64,000 nucleotides of DNA from Cellulomonas humilata (GTDB taxonomy: Bacteria > Actinomycetota > Actinomycetes > Actinomycetales > Cellulomonadaceae). Position 1 is the stretch's first letter. Each line of letters starts with the position of its first letter. The position numbers and the translations under genes were made by a program. This document shows, piece after piece, positions 28,439 to 38,476 of the stretch. The DNA lies in the NCBI RefSeq assembly GCF_030814415.1, contig NZ_JAUSVB010000003.1:496001-560000 (forward strand). The letters run 5' to 3'. The notes under the pieces were generated by a model. The model searched no databases, had not been told where the DNA came from, and worked only from the letters and a program-made list of their open reading frames with translations.

Positions 28439-28672
28439 GTGAGGTTACGAGAGTTCTGGCTGCTGGTGGACGAGGTCCTCGGCAGCGCGCACGGCCGGGA
28501 GCTCACGCGTGAGCTCGTGCTCCGGGGACTGGACCAGCGCACCGCGATGCAGGCGCTCGACGACAACGTCGAACCCCGTACGGTGTGGCACGCCCTGTGC
28601 GACGAGCTCGAGATCCCGGAGACCGCACGCTGGGGCGCCGACGCCCGCCGACCGGCGCCCCCACGGGCCTAG
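28439..28672 (+). CDS. DUF3046 protein
   Basis: The product has 77 residues and starts with GTG. The sequence MRLREFWLLVDEVLG, GLDQRTAMQALDDNVEPRTVW and HALCDELEIPE matches DUF3046, a small actinobacterial family found close to recA. Function is unknown. The central part resembles a helical bundle. CAGGCT lies 6 bases before the start. It is divergent from lhr with 61 bases between, and followed after 12 bases by the membrane phosphodiesterase gene. Confidence 0.88.
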   Translation: MRLREFWLLVDEVLGSAHGRELTRELVLRGLDQRTAMQALDDNVEPRTVWHALCDELEIPETARWGADARRPAPPRA

Positions 28673-28684
28673 GAAAGAGCACCG

Positions 28685-30760
28685 ATGACGTCGAGCCGAC
28701 CGCGCACACCGTCCTGGATGCCCACGCTGCGCGACATCGGCGAGGCGGTGCTGACGCTCCTGACCACGACCGTCGGCCTCGCGGTCGCCGTCGCGGTGAT
28801 CGACGGCGTGCGGTCCGACACCCCGTGGGCCATCGTGCTCGCGGCGGCCGTGGTCGCGGCCGGCGACCTGCTCCTGCGTGCCCCGCTGCGGTTCCTCGCA
28901 CGCCGGGGGAGCGCCGCGCTCGCCCTGGGCCTCGGGCTGCTCGCCCAGGTGGCTGTGCTGTGGCTGGCGCTCTCGGTCGTGCCCGGCATCGGAGCCGACA
29001 ACCTCTGGTCCGTCCTCGGCGTCCTCGTGCTCACCGCGATCGTGATGGCGATCGGCCGGTGGGTGATCGGCTCGAGCAACAGCGACTACGTGGTCTCCGA
29101 CCTCGTGCGGCGCGCGGGCCGGCAGGCCCGGCGCGAGGGCGTCCGTGCGCCGTCGGCGGGTGAGCCGCGCCCGGCGGGGATGCTCGTGGTGCAGCTCGAC
29201 GGTGTCGCCGCACCGGTGCTGCGTGAGGCCATCGAGGCGGGGCTGGCGCCCAACGTGCAGCGCTGGATGAGCACGGGCACCCACACGCTCGAGGACTGGT
29301 GGGCGCGGATCCCGTCGACGACGCCCGCCAGCCAGGCCGGCCTGCTGCACGGCGACTCGTCCCAGATCCCCGCGTTCCGCTGGTGGGACCGGGACCTCGG
29401 CCGGCTCGTCGTGACCAACCACCCGGAGGACGCCGCGCTCGTCGAGCAGCGCCTGACCACGGGCAAGGGACTGCTCGCGGGCGGCGGGACGGCCGTCTCG
29501 ACGATGTTCTCCGGGGACGCCGCCACGAGCTTCGTGGTCATGAGCCGGTCGCGCACCAAGGGACCCGACGGCGGCCTCGGCCCGGGTCCGGCCTACGTGC
29601 GCTTCTTCGCAAGCCCGTTCGTGCTGGCCCGCGCCGTGAGCGTGTCCGTGGGCGAGATGTTCAAGGAGCTCTACCAGGCGCACCGCCAGCGGATCCGCGA
29701 CGTGCAGCCGCGCATCTCCCGCGGCGGCTGGTACGTGGTGCTCCGGGGGATCACCAACGTCCTCCTGCGGGACCTGAACACCTCCCTGGTGGCGGAGGCG
29801 CTCCTGCGCGGCTCTCCCACGATCTACGTCGACCTCGTGGACTACGACGAGATCGCGCACCACGCGGGACCGACGCGCCCCGAGTCGCTGCGGTCGCTCG
29901 AGGGCCTGGACCGCGTGCTCGGCACGTTCGAGCGCGTCGTCGCCGTCGCGCCCCGGGACTACGAGATCGTCGTGGTCTCCGACCACGGCCAGGCGCTCGG
30001 TGCCACCTACGAGCAGCTCGGGGGCGAGACGCTGCTCGACTCGGTGCGCGCGCTCATGGCCGAGCCCGCCGCCGACGGCGTCACGAGCGACACCGGGGAG
30101 GACTGGGGGCTGCTCAACGCCCTGGTGAACAGCGCGCTGAACCTCTCGCGCGGGTCGACCGTCCTCGGCCCCGACCAGGGACGGCCCAAGCAGGCGGCCG
30201 CGGCGGGGGACCTGCCCGACGTGGTCACCGTCGGCTCCGGGAACCTCGGGCTCGTCTGGTTCCCGCAGGTGCCGCACCGGTTGACGCTCGAGGACTTCCA
30301 GGAGCGCTGGCCCGGGCTCGTGACAGGTCTCGCGGCCCGCCCGGGGGTCGGGGTCGTCGTGGTCGACACGGAGGAGCAGGGCCTCGTCGCGATCGGCCCC
30401 CGCGGGCTGGTCCTGCTGGAGCAGGACGGCGCCGTGCCCGAGGGGGAGGATCCTCTGCTGCGGTACGGCCCGCGCGGGCACGCGGACCTCCTGCGCGCGG
30501 CACGCCTCCCGCACACGGGCGACCTGCTCCTGATCTCGACCGTCACCGATCGCGGGCACGTGCACGCGTTCGAGGGGCAGGTCGGGTCGCACGGTGGCAT
30601 CGGCGGCGCGCAGAACCACGCCTTCCTCCTGCACCCGACGCGGTGGGCGATGGCCGACGAGCTGCGCGAGCCCGTCGGCGACGACGAGATCCTGGTGGGC
30701 GCCGAAGCGGTGCACGAACAGCTGGTGCGCTGGGCGGACGCCGCCGGCCTGCGCCCATGA
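28685..30760 (+). CDS. membrane-anchored alkaline-phosphatase-superfamily phosphodiesterase
   Basis: The product has 691 residues. Residues about 18-130 are four hydrophobic helices resembling the small PF04020-type/phage holin-like membrane domain. From about residue 165 comes a type I phosphodiesterase fold with all expected metal ligands: LDG (Asp172), the nucleophile region [11 protein letters not shown] (Thr212/213), [25 protein letters not shown], and a late SHGG. Such enzymes cleave phosphodiesters or phosphomonoesters of lipids, teichoic-type polymers or nucleotides. The substrate is unknown. The stop overlaps the ATG of the MBL gene (ATGA). Confidence 0.88.
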   Translation: MTSSRPRTPSWMPTLRDIGEAVLTLLTTTVGLAVAVAVIDGVRSDTPWAIVLAAAVVAAGDLLLRAPLRFLARRGSAALALGLGLLAQVAVLWLALSVVPGIGADNLWSVLGVLVLTAIVMAIGRWVIGSSNSDYVVSDLVRRAGRQARREGVRAPSAGEPRPAGMLVVQLDGVAAPVLREAIEAGLAPNVQRWMSTGTHTLEDWWARIPSTTPASQAGLLHGDSSQIPAFRWWDRDLGRLVVTNHPEDAALVEQRLTTGKGLLAGGGTAVSTMFSGDAATSFVVMSRSRTKGPDGGLGPGPAYVRFFASPFVLARAVSVSVGEMFKELYQAHRQRIRDVQPRISRGGWYVVLRGITNVLLRDLNTSLVAEALLRGSPTIYVDLVDYDEIAHHAGPTRPESLRSLEGLDRVLGTFERVVAVAPRDYEIVVVSDHGQALGATYEQLGGETLLDSVRALMAEPAADGVTSDTGEDWGLLNALVNSALNLSRGSTVLGPDQGRPKQAAAAGDLPDVVTVGSGNLGLVWFPQVPHRLTLEDFQERWPGLVTGLAARPGVGVVVVDTEEQGLVAIGPRGLVLLEQDGAVPEGEDPLLRYGPRGHADLLRAARLPHTGDLLLISTVTDRGHVHAFEGQVGSHGGIGGAQNHAFLLHPTRWAMADELREPVGDDEILVGAEAVHEQLVRWADAAGLRP

Positions 30761-31533
30761 CCCTGCGGCTGCGCTGGCTGGGGCACGCGAGCACCGTGCT
30801 CGACGTCGACGGCGTCCGCCTGCTCACCGACCCGCTCCTGCTGCGGCACGCCGGGCTGCTGCGCCGCCGGGGCGCCGCCCCTCGTCCCGCGGACTGGCAG
30901 GGCGCCCAGGCGGTCCTGCTGTCCCACCTGCACCACGACCACGCCGAGCTCGGCTCGCTGCGCCTGCTCGACGACGTCCCGGTGCTGACCGCCCCCGCGA
31001 ACGCCCGCTGGCTGCGCGGGCGGGGCATCGGCGCGGCCGTCGGGCTCGCGGACACGCACTGGTGGCAGGTCCCGGGGTCCGACGTCCGGCTCCGGCTGGT
31101 ACCCGCCGTGCACGTCCACCGGCCGATGCCGCACCGGCCGAACGCGACGCACGGGTTCGTGGTCGCGACCGAGTCGTTCCGGATCTGGTTCGCGGGGGAC
31201 ACCGCGCCGTTCGCGGCGATGGCGGACATCCCGGCGCTCGCGGGCGGACCGATCGACCTCGCGCTGGTGCCCGTCGGCGGATGGGGTCCGCGGCTGTCCG
31301 GGGGGCACATGGACGCGGTCCAGGCGGCCCGGGCGTGCGCGATCGTCGGCGCGCGGACCGCGGTGCCGGTGCACTGGGGGACGTTGCACGCCCCGGTGTC
31401 GCGACGGCTGCCGCCGGGCTGGATGGACCGCGCGGGACCCGCGTTCGCGCACGCCGCCGCGCGGGTCGCGCCGTCCGTGCAGGTGCACGTGGTGGAGCCG
31501 GGGGAGCAGATCGAGCTGGTGCCGACACGCTGA
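30757..31533 (+). CDS. MBL-fold hydrolase, NAPE-PLD/UlaG-like
   Basis: The product has 258 residues. The metal motif is canonical: SHLHHDHAE (His57, His59, Asp61, His62). Further ligands are [15 protein letters not shown] and WFAGDTAPF, and [10 protein letters not shown] near the end. [24 protein letters not shown] at the start is the typical opening of NAPE-PLD-like enzymes, which split phosphodiester bonds in N-acyl phospholipids in eukaryotes. The bacterial substrate is unknown. Overlap of start and stop with the membrane phosphodiesterase gene suggests a joint task on a membrane or envelope phosphodiester. Confidence 0.87.
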   Translation: MTLRLRWLGHASTVLDVDGVRLLTDPLLLRHAGLLRRRGAAPRPADWQGAQAVLLSHLHHDHAELGSLRLLDDVPVLTAPANARWLRGRGIGAAVGLADTHWWQVPGSDVRLRLVPAVHVHRPMPHRPNATHGFVVATESFRIWFAGDTAPFAAMADIPALAGGPIDLALVPVGGWGPRLSGGHMDAVQAARACAIVGARTAVPVHWGTLHAPVSRRLPPGWMDRAGPAFAHAAARVAPSVQVHVVEPGEQIELVPTR

Positions 31534-31551
31534 CGGCGTGTCGCGTACATC

Positions 31552-31572
31552 GAACACCTGTTCGTCTAGGGT
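31552..31572 (+). promoter_or_regulatory. recA control region: LexA (SOS) box and -10
   Basis: GAACACCTGTTC at 31552-31563 is a perfect GAAC-N4-GTTC LexA box of the Gram-positive/actinobacterial type. TAGGGT at 31567-31572 is a likely -10, so bound LexA would cover the promoter core. The recA leader would be about 160 bases. Confidence 0.85.
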
Positions 31573-31739
31573 GGTGGATGCGGGTGCACGACCGACCCGC
31601 CCACAGCCCCGCCGGCAGCAGCCGGATCCCGGGGACGAGGGCGGTGCGGCCGGGATGTCGGTGGTCGGACATAGCGTCGCTCGCAACAAGACCAGCCCCC
31701 GTACCGCAGCAGACGCTGCTCGAGACAGACGAGGTCGAC

Positions 31740-32780
31740 ATGCCCGCACCGAAGGATCGCGAGAAGGCCCTCGAGGCCGCGCTCAGCCAGATCGACCGCC
31801 AGTTCGGCAAGGGGTCGATCATGCGGCTCGGGGACGACGGCCGCGCGCCGGTCGAGGTCATCCCCACCGGCTCCATCGCCCTGGACGTCGCTCTCGGCAT
31901 CGGCGGGCTGCCGCGCGGCAGGGTCGTCGAGATCTACGGCCCGGAGTCCTCCGGCAAGACCACGCTCGCGCTGCACGCGGTCGCCAACGCGCAGAAGGCC
32001 GGCGGCATCGCCGCGTTCATCGACGCGGAGCACGCACTGGACCCCGAGTACGCCAAGAAGCTCGGCGTCGACACCGACGCGCTCCTCGTCTCCCAGCCGG
32101 ACACCGGTGAGCAGGCGCTCGAGATCATGGACATGCTGATCCGCTCCGGCGCCATCGACGTCATCGTCGTCGACTCGGTCGCCGCGCTCGTGCCCAAGGC
32201 CGAGATCGAGGGCGAGATGGGTGACAGCCACGTCGGCCTCCAGGCCCGGCTCATGTCCCAGGCGCTGCGCAAGATCACCGGTGCGCTCAACTCGTCCGGC
32301 ACCACGGCCATCTTCATCAACCAGCTCCGCGAGAAGATCGGCGTGATGTTCGGGTCGCCCGAGACGACCACCGGTGGCAAGGCGCTCAAGTTCTACGCGT
32401 CGGTGCGCCTGGACATCCGCCGCATCGAGACGCTCAAGGAGGGCACGGAGGCCGTCGGCAACCGGACCCGCGTGAAGATCGTCAAGAACAAGATGGCCCC
32501 GCCCTTCAAGCAGGCGGAGTTCGACATCCTCTACGGGGTCGGCATCTCCCGCGAGGGCAGCCTCATCGACATGGGCGTGGAGCACGGCTTCGTGCGCAAG
32601 TCCGGTGCCTGGTACACGTACGAGGGCGACCAGCTGGGTCAGGGCAAGGAGAACGCCCGCAGCTTCCTGCGGGACAACCCGGACCTGGCCATCGAGCTGG
32701 ACAAGAAGATCAAGGAGAAGCTCGGCATCGGAGCACGGGTCGACGCGCCTGCCGACGCCGTGCCGGCCGTGGACTTCTGA
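31740..32780 (+). CDS. recA: recombinase RecA
   Basis: The product has 346 residues without an intein. RecA forms filaments on single-stranded DNA, promotes strand exchange and triggers LexA self-cleavage. Walker A is GPESSGKTT (67-75), and the L1 and L2 regions ([21 protein letters not shown] and [21 protein letters not shown]) are intact. An upstream in-frame region is open but carries no homology. The ATG has GAGG in front. recX follows 8 bases after the stop, with a strong hairpin at 32807-32842 across the junction. Confidence 0.98.
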   Translation: MPAPKDREKALEAALSQIDRQFGKGSIMRLGDDGRAPVEVIPTGSIALDVALGIGGLPRGRVVEIYGPESSGKTTLALHAVANAQKAGGIAAFIDAEHALDPEYAKKLGVDTDALLVSQPDTGEQALEIMDMLIRSGAIDVIVVDSVAALVPKAEIEGEMGDSHVGLQARLMSQALRKITGALNSSGTTAIFINQLREKIGVMFGSPETTTGGKALKFYASVRLDIRRIETLKEGTEAVGNRTRVKIVKNKMAPPFKQAEFDILYGVGISREGSLIDMGVEHGFVRKSGAWYTYEGDQLGQGKENARSFLRDNPDLAIELDKKIKEKLGIGARVDAPADAVPAVDF

Positions 32781-32788
32781 GCAGTCGG

Positions 32789-33376
32789 ATGACCGGCAGT
32801 ACCCGACGTCGGGGGCGGTTCGGCACCGAACCGCCCCCGACGGGCGCCGCAGCACAGGACACAGAGCCGGACCAGGAGTCGGTGGCGCGGGCGATCGCGC
32901 TGCGGCTCCTGACCTCCTCGCCGCGCAGCCGCGCGCAGCTCGCCGAGGCGATGGCGCGCAAGGACGTTCCCGACGAGGTCGCGGAGCGGGTGCTCGACCG
33001 GTTCACCGAGGTCGGGCTGATCGACGACGCCGAGTACGCCCGGATGATCGTCCGGACCCGGCACGCGGAGCGCGGGCTCTCGCGCCGGGCGATCGCCGTC
33101 GAGCTCCGCCGCCGCGGGATCGACGACGAGCTGGCCGGTGACGCGCTCGAGCAGGTCGACGCGGACGACGAGGAGGCCGCGGCGCGGGCCCTCGTCCGGC
33201 GCAAGCTCGCCTCGACCTCGGGGCTGGACGCACCGACGCGATCGCGGCGGACGTTCGCGGCGCTCGGACGCCGGGGATACCCACCCGGACTCGTGGCGCG
33301 CCTCGTGCGCGAGGAGCTCGCTGCGCAGGGCTCGACGGCCGACGGCGACCTGGACGGACTCCACGGGGAGGCATGA
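32789..33376 (+). CDS. recX: regulatory protein RecX
   Basis: RecX binds RecA filaments and limits their activity. The product from this ATG has 195 residues. The helical repeats VARAIALRLLTSSPRSRAQLAEAMARKDVP and FTEVGLIDDAEYARMIVRTRHAERGLSRRAIAVELRRRGI are typical RecX. The first 30 codons encode a low-complexity stretch that coincides with the perfect hairpin at 32807-32842. A GTG at 32882 with AGGAG just upstream would give 164 residues, nearer the size of other RecX proteins, so the true start is uncertain. The residues before that GTG (EPDQES) still resemble family sequence. Confidence 0.9.
   Translation: MTGSTRRRGRFGTEPPPTGAAAQDTEPDQESVARAIALRLLTSSPRSRAQLAEAMARKDVPDEVAERVLDRFTEVGLIDDAEYARMIVRTRHAERGLSRRAIAVELRRRGIDDELAGDALEQVDADDEEAAARALVRRKLASTSGLDAPTRSRRTFAALGRRGYPPGLVARLVREELAAQGSTADGDLDGLHGEA
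32807..32842 (+). terminator. 17-bp perfect hairpin at the recA-recX junction
   Basis: CGTCGGGGGCGGTTCGG (32807-32823) and its exact complement (32826-32842) flank only CA. The stem starts 27 bases after the recA stop. No T run follows. It overlaps the annotated 5' end of recX and resembles the recA terminator that limits recX expression by partial read-through in E. coli. CCCGACGTCGGG at 32802-32813 overlaps the left arm. Confidence 0.65.
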
Positions 33377-33512
33377 CCTTTCGGACGGCTCGGGACACAC
33401 CGGTCGCACCCCGGGTGCCCGCGTACCCGAACGGCGGTTGGTGTGCGCGACAATGGCCGCTACCCGCGCACCGGCACCGCTGCGCGTCGTGCGGTCTGAC
33501 CAGGAGGACGTT

Positions 33513-35012
33513 GTGGACGCAGGCGCCATCGGCACGATCGTCGGGCTGCTCGGCGCCTGCCTCGTGGCCCTCGTGCTCGTCCTCGTCGCCCGTCGCGAGG
33601 CCGGTCTGCAGCGGTCCCGCGCGGAGGCGGACGTCGCCTCCATCAAGGACGCGGCACGCGCGATGCGCGACGACGTCGAACGGCGCGAGAAGCGGCTGAC
33701 CGAGCGTGAGCAGTCCGTCGCGGCCGAGCGGGTCGAGATCGAGCAGCTCGAGCGCCGGGCCCGCGTGGAGGCAGAGGCGGCCGCCGAGGCGCACCGGGCG
33801 AGCGCCCGGGTCCTGGAGGAGTCGGAGCGTGCCGCAGCAGCCCGCGCGGCAGCGGCGGAGCGGGCCGCGCTCGCCGAGCTCGAGTCGGTGACCGGCCTCA
33901 CCGCGGACGATGCCCGCGCCGAGCTGACCCGTCGGCTCGTCGAGCAGGCGCAGAACGATGCCGCCGCCCAGGTCCGTCGTGCCGAGGCGCAGTCGCGCCG
34001 GACCGCGGAGTCCCGGGCACGGCGCATCGTCACCACGGCGGTCCAGCGGCTCGCCGTCCCGACGAGCACGCAGTCGCCCCTCACCGTCCTGCCGCTGCCG
34101 TCCGACGAGATGAAGGGCCGGATCATCGGCAAGGAGGGCCGCAACATCCGGTCCTTCGAGGCGCTGACGGGCGTGAACGTGCTCGTCGACGACCAGCCCG
34201 ACGCCGTCGTCCTGTCCTGCTTCGACACAGAGCGCCGCGAGGTCGCCCAGGTCGCCCTCGAGGCCCTCATGGCGGACGGTCGGATCCACCCGCAGCGGAT
34301 CGAGCAGGCCTACGCGGAGGCGCTCGCCGGCGCCGACGAGCGCACCGACTCCGCCGGGCACGACGCCGCCGAGCGAGCCGGGGTGAGCGGCCTCCACCCG
34401 ACCCTGGTGCGCACGCTCGGCCGGCTGCGCCTGCGCACGTCCTACGGGCAGAACGTGCTGGAGCACCTGGTGGAGACCGCGCAGCTCGCCGCCGCGCTCG
34501 CCGCGGAGATCGGCGCGGACGTCGAGGTCACCCGTCGCGGCGCGTTCCTGCACGACCTCGGCAAGGCCCTGACGGCGGAGCTGTCCGGGACGCACGCGAA
34601 GCTCGGCGCGGACCTCGCCCGGCGGCACGGGGAGTCCGCCGCGATCGTGAACGCCATCGCCGCGCACCACGACGAGGTGCCGCCGGAGACGGTCGAGGCC
34701 GTGCTCGTGCAGGTCGCGGACGCGATCTCGGCGTCCCGCCCCGGGGCGCGTCGGGAGGAGCTGGGTCAGTACGTCGAGCGCATCGACAAGCTGGAGCAGC
34801 TCGTCGCCGCGCACGCCGGGGTGCGACGCGCGCTGGCCATGTCGGCGGGCCGTGAGGTGCGCGTCATCGTGGAGCCGTCCGAGGTCGACGACTTCGCTCT
34901 TCCGCAGCTCGCGGTCGCGATCGCCCGCCACATCGAGGCCGACCTGGCGTACCCGGGCGAGATCACGGTGACGGTCGTGCGCGAGATGCGCGCCAGCGCG
35001 ACCGCGGGCTGA
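33513..35012 (+). CDS. rny: ribonuclease Y
   Basis: RNase Y is a membrane-anchored endoribonuclease that starts mRNA decay. The product has 499 residues: one N-terminal helix (about 5-26), a long coiled coil rich in Arg, Glu and Ala (27-175), a KH domain (GRIIGKEGRNIRSFEALTGVNVLVDD) and an HD domain with His347-Asp348 in GAFLHDLGKAL. I chose the GTG at 33513 because AGGAGG lies 5 bases before it and the membrane helix begins at once. An ATG at 33453 would add a charged, unlikely extension. It follows recX and ends 3 bases from the convergent gluD-type gene. Confidence 0.92.
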   Translation: MDAGAIGTIVGLLGACLVALVLVLVARREAGLQRSRAEADVASIKDAARAMRDDVERREKRLTEREQSVAAERVEIEQLERRARVEAEAAAEAHRASARVLEESERAAAARAAAAERAALAELESVTGLTADDARAELTRRLVEQAQNDAAAQVRRAEAQSRRTAESRARRIVTTAVQRLAVPTSTQSPLTVLPLPSDEMKGRIIGKEGRNIRSFEALTGVNVLVDDQPDAVVLSCFDTERREVAQVALEALMADGRIHPQRIEQAYAEALAGADERTDSAGHDAAERAGVSGLHPTLVRTLGRLRLRTSYGQNVLEHLVETAQLAAALAAEIGADVEVTRRGAFLHDLGKALTAELSGTHAKLGADLARRHGESAAIVNAIAAHHDEVPPETVEAVLVQVADAISASRPGARREELGQYVERIDKLEQLVAAHAGVRRALAMSAGREVRVIVEPSEVDDFALPQLAVAIARHIEADLAYPGEITVTVVREMRASATAG

Positions 35013-35015
35013 CGG

Positions 35016-35876
35016 CTAGTCCTTCCCGGTCGCGACCACCAGGCTCGGCGCCTCGGTGCGCGGCTTGCCCGCGGTGCGGTTGCCGACGCGTCCGGCGAGC
35101 AGGTCGGCCAGCCGGGTCAGCCCGTAGTTGATGACGATGAAGATCAGTGCCGCGACCACCAGCGCCTGCAGGATGTTGCCGTTGCCGGAGCCGAACCGCC
35201 GCGCCGCGTCCAGCAGCTCGGGGTACGTGACGATGAGGCCGAGCGCGGTGTCCTTGAGGATGACGACGAGCTGGCTGGCGATCGCCGGGAGCATCGCGAT
35301 GAGTGCCTGCGGGACCTCGATCAGCCGCAACGACTGGCCGCCGCGCAATCCGACGGCCAGCGCCGCCTCCCGCTGACCGCGCGGCAGGCCGTGGACTCCG
35401 GACCGGACGAGCTCGGCGAACACCGAGCCGTTGTAGAACGTCAGGCCGAGGACGACCGCGACCAGCGGGACGTCGGACGGGTCGAGGATCTGGAGCTTCC
35501 CGAGGCCGAGGTAGAAGAAGATCATCATCAGCAGCACGGGGACGGCGCGGAAGAACTCGACGATCGTGCCGCTGACGGCACGCACCGCCCCGGACGGCGA
35601 GAGCCGCCCGAGCCCGAACACGAACCCGAACAGGCCGGCGGTCACGATCGAGATGCCGGCGGCCCGGAGCGTGTCGATCAGTCCGGGGATCAGGTAGTCG
35701 ACCCAGGGGCTGGCCGTCAGGAACGGCTTCCACAGGGCGGCGTCGAGCTGGCCCTTGGCGTTGAGCCGGAGCAGCACCCACACGGCGATGCCGGCGACGA
35801 CGATCGTCGCGGCGATGTTGACCCACACCATCCGTCGGCGGGCGACGGGGCCGGGGACGTCGAACAGGGCGCTCAT
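35016..35876 (-). CDS. gluD: glutamate/polar amino acid ABC transporter permease (GluD type)
   Basis: The product has 286 residues, with an N-terminal helix (about 17-40) and five further helices of the HisM/GlnP permease family. The EAA loop that contacts the ATPase is visible: RSGVHGLPRGQREAALAVGLRGGQSLRLIEVPQA. The ATG overlaps the stop of the partner permease by 4 bases. Order gluA-gluB-gluC-gluD next to recA-recX is the same as in Corynebacterium, where the system imports glutamate, so that substrate is likely but inferred. Confidence 0.9.
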   Translation of the reverse strand: MSALFDVPGPVARRRMVWVNIAATIVVAGIAVWVLLRLNAKGQLDAALWKPFLTASPWVDYLIPGLIDTLRAAGISIVTAGLFGFVFGLGRLSPSGAVRAVSGTIVEFFRAVPVLLMMIFFYLGLGKLQILDPSDVPLVAVVLGLTFYNGSVFAELVRSGVHGLPRGQREAALAVGLRGGQSLRLIEVPQALIAMLPAIASQLVVILKDTALGLIVTYPELLDAARRFGSGNGNILQALVVAALIFIVINYGLTRLADLLAGRVGNRTAGKPRTEAPSLVVATGKD

Positions 35877-36562
35877 CGGGCCACCGCCAGTCGTCGCGAG
35901 AGTGCGGTGGTCGCCAGGCCGATCGGCACGACGATGAGGACGAACCCGAGGGCGAAGGTGAGGAAGATGGCGACGATCACGTCGGGCCGGAACTCGATCA
36001 TCGTGCGCATGAGGCTCGAGGCCTCGGCGACGGACGCGGCAGCGGCGACGGTCGAGTTCTTGGTCAGCGCGATGAGCACGTTGCCCAGCGGGGCGACGGA
36101 GCCGCGGAACGCCTGCGGCAGGATGATCAGCCGGGCGGCCGGCCAGAACGACAGGCCGATGGCGCGGGCGGCCTCGGCCTGGCCGACGGGCACGGTGTTG
36201 ACGCCGGACCGCAGCGCCTCGCAGACGAACGCCGCGTGGTAGACGGTCAGTCCGACGACGGCGAGGCGGAAGAAGTTCGTCGTGAAGTCGGGGGAGAGCG
36301 TGATGCCCAGCTGCCCCCAGAGCCCGAGCACGCAGAAGACCATGATGATCGTCAGCGGGGTGTTGCGCAGGAGCGTCACGTAGGTCGAGCCCGCCCACTG
36401 CAGGCTCGGCACGGGCGAGATCCGCATCGTCGCCAGGACCGTGCCGAGGATCAGGGCGAGGATCCCCGCGAAGAACGTCAGCTGGATGTTGACCCAGAAC
36501 GCGGCGAGCACGTCGAACTCGTCGAACAGCGACAGGTACTGCTGGAGGAAGCCGTCGTCCAC
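35873..36562 (-). CDS. gluC: glutamate/polar amino acid ABC transporter permease (GluC type)
   Basis: The product has 229 residues with five membrane helices. The family EAA region is RSGVNTVPVGQAEAARAIGLSFWPAARLIILPQAFRG. It forms the membrane channel with GluD. The start lies 80 bases after the substrate-binding protein gene, and that gap holds a strong hairpin (36600-36628) that may lower permease expression relative to the binding protein. The stop overlaps gluD's ATG. Confidence 0.9.
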   Translation of the reverse strand: MDDGFLQQYLSLFDEFDVLAAFWVNIQLTFFAGILALILGTVLATMRISPVPSLQWAGSTYVTLLRNTPLTIIMVFCVLGLWGQLGITLSPDFTTNFFRLAVVGLTVYHAAFVCEALRSGVNTVPVGQAEAARAIGLSFWPAARLIILPQAFRGSVAPLGNVLIALTKNSTVAAAASVAEASSLMRTMIEFRPDVIVAIFLTFALGFVLIVVPIGLATTALSRRLAVAR

Positions 36563-36599
36563 CGACGCTCCTTGCTCTCGGAGGGCTCTCGGCAGGACA

Positions 36600-36628
36600 G
36601 GGGGCCCGCGCGGTGTGCGCGAGCCCCC
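36600..36628 (-). terminator. intercistronic hairpin between gluB and gluC
   Basis: On the minus strand a 12-bp stem (one G-T pair) with a 5-base loop starts with GGGGGC and ends with GCCCCC. It begins 14 bases after the gluB stop, inside an otherwise continuous operon. A partial terminator or mRNA-stabilising stem that raises the binding protein over the permeases is the likely role. Confidence 0.65.
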
Positions 36629-36642
36629 GGTCCGTCAGAGGG

Positions 36643-37518
36643 TCAGGCGCAGGCGGCGGGCGTCGGAGGGTTGAGCTCGTCGTTCGCCACGTAGCCGGAG
36701 GCGCCGACGTTCTTGTCGAGCAGCTCCTGCCAGGTGCCGTCGTCGATCATCTTGGTGATGGCCTCGTTGATGGCCTCGCACTTGTCGCTGTCCTTCGCGA
36801 TGCCCACGCCGTAGTTCTCCTCGGAGAACGGGTTGCCGACGACCTTGACCTTGCCCTCGTTGGCGGGCACGGCCGCGAGTCCGGCCAGGATGATGTCGTC
36901 GGTCGTGACCGCGTCGACCGTGCCGGCCGTCAGCGCGGTGACGCACTCGGCGTACCCGGGCTGCTCGAGCAGGTTGGTGCCGGCCGCGTACTCGTCCTTG
37001 ATGCGCTGCGCGGACGTGGAGCCGGTGACCGAGCAGAGGTTCTTTCCCTCGAGGTCCTCCGGGCCACTGATCGAGTCGTCGTCCGCGGCGACCAGGAGGT
37101 CCTGGCCGGCGACGAAGTACGGTCCACCGAAGGAGACGACCTCCTTGCGCTTGTCGGTGATCGAGTAGGTCGCGAAGATCATGTCGACCTGGCCGTTCTG
37201 CAGGAGCGTCTCGCGCTGTGCGGAGGGCGCCTGGACCCACTCGATCTGGTCCTCGCCGTAGCCCAGCTCGCCGGCGACGAACTTCGCGACGTCGACGTCG
37301 AACCCGGTGTACTCGCTGCCGTCCTGGTAGCCCAGCCCGGGCTGGTCGAACTTGATGCCGATCTTGATGGTGCCCTCGGCGCCGCCGGTCTCCTCGGTCG
37401 CCTCGCTCGTCGCACCGGCGTCGGCGTCGGCGTCGTCTCCGCCGTCGCCGCTCGAACAGCCGGCAAGCGTCAGCGTGGCAGCCGCAGCGAGTGCCAGTAC
37501 CAGTCGTCCTCTACGCAT
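36643..37518 (-). CDS. gluB: ABC transporter glutamate-type substrate-binding lipoprotein
   Basis: The product has 291 residues. The signal peptide ends in the lipobox TLAGC (Cys21), so the protein is lipid-anchored outside the membrane. An acidic Asp/Gly/Ala linker of about 30 residues follows, then a family 3 solute-binding domain (IKIGIKFDQPGLGYQDGSEY, GFDVDVAKFVAGELG, NGQVDMIFATYSITDKRK). These are typical of polar amino-acid binding proteins. Residues of the ligand pocket suggest glutamate/aspartate-like substrates by analogy to C. glutamicum GluB. Confidence 0.92.
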   Translation of the reverse strand: MRRGRLVLALAAAATLTLAGCSSGDGGDDADADAGATSEATEETGGAEGTIKIGIKFDQPGLGYQDGSEYTGFDVDVAKFVAGELGYGEDQIEWVQAPSAQRETLLQNGQVDMIFATYSITDKRKEVVSFGGPYFVAGQDLLVAADDDSISGPEDLEGKNLCSVTGSTSAQRIKDEYAAGTNLLEQPGYAECVTALTAGTVDAVTTDDIILAGLAAVPANEGKVKVVGNPFSEENYGVGIAKDSDKCEAINEAITKMIDDGTWQELLDKNVGASGYVANDELNPPTPAACA

Positions 37519-37570
37519 CGTGTCGTCCCCTTCGTGTGGTGTGCAGTGTCGGTTCGGTTGCCGTGGGGTG

Positions 37571-38353
<783 letters not shown>

Positions 38354-38359
38354 TGGATG

Positions 38360-38365
38360 AACCTA
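38360..38365 (-). promoter_or_regulatory. leaderless -10 element of gluA
   Basis: TAGGTT on the minus strand ends 6 bases before the ATG of gluA and would drive the whole transporter operon. Confidence 0.55.
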
Positions 38366-38462
38366 CGGGTGGTTTGCCCGATCTGGCGAGCCGCGACGGT
38401 CACGGTTCGGCAACGTACCCGTCAAGCATGAGCCCAGGTGAGGGGCGCATGACGAGCGGCCG

Positions 38463-38468
38463 TACCCT
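38463..38468 (+). promoter_or_regulatory. -10 element candidate for miaB
   Basis: TACCCT lies 8 bases before the ATG at 38477 and 5 bases before an in-frame GTG at 38474. It is close to leaderless geometry, with the exact start codon open. Confidence 0.4.
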
Positions 38469-38476
38469 TGTCGGTG

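Noticed and set aside
31740-32780. Possible RecA intein as in some actinobacteria.
   Set aside because: The reading frame gives a normal 346-residue RecA with uninterrupted motifs.
33430-33441. GAACGGCGGTTG before rny looks like a LexA box.
   Set aside because: The last base is wrong, flanking bases do not extend the symmetry, and no promoter element accompanies it. RNase Y is not a usual SOS gene.
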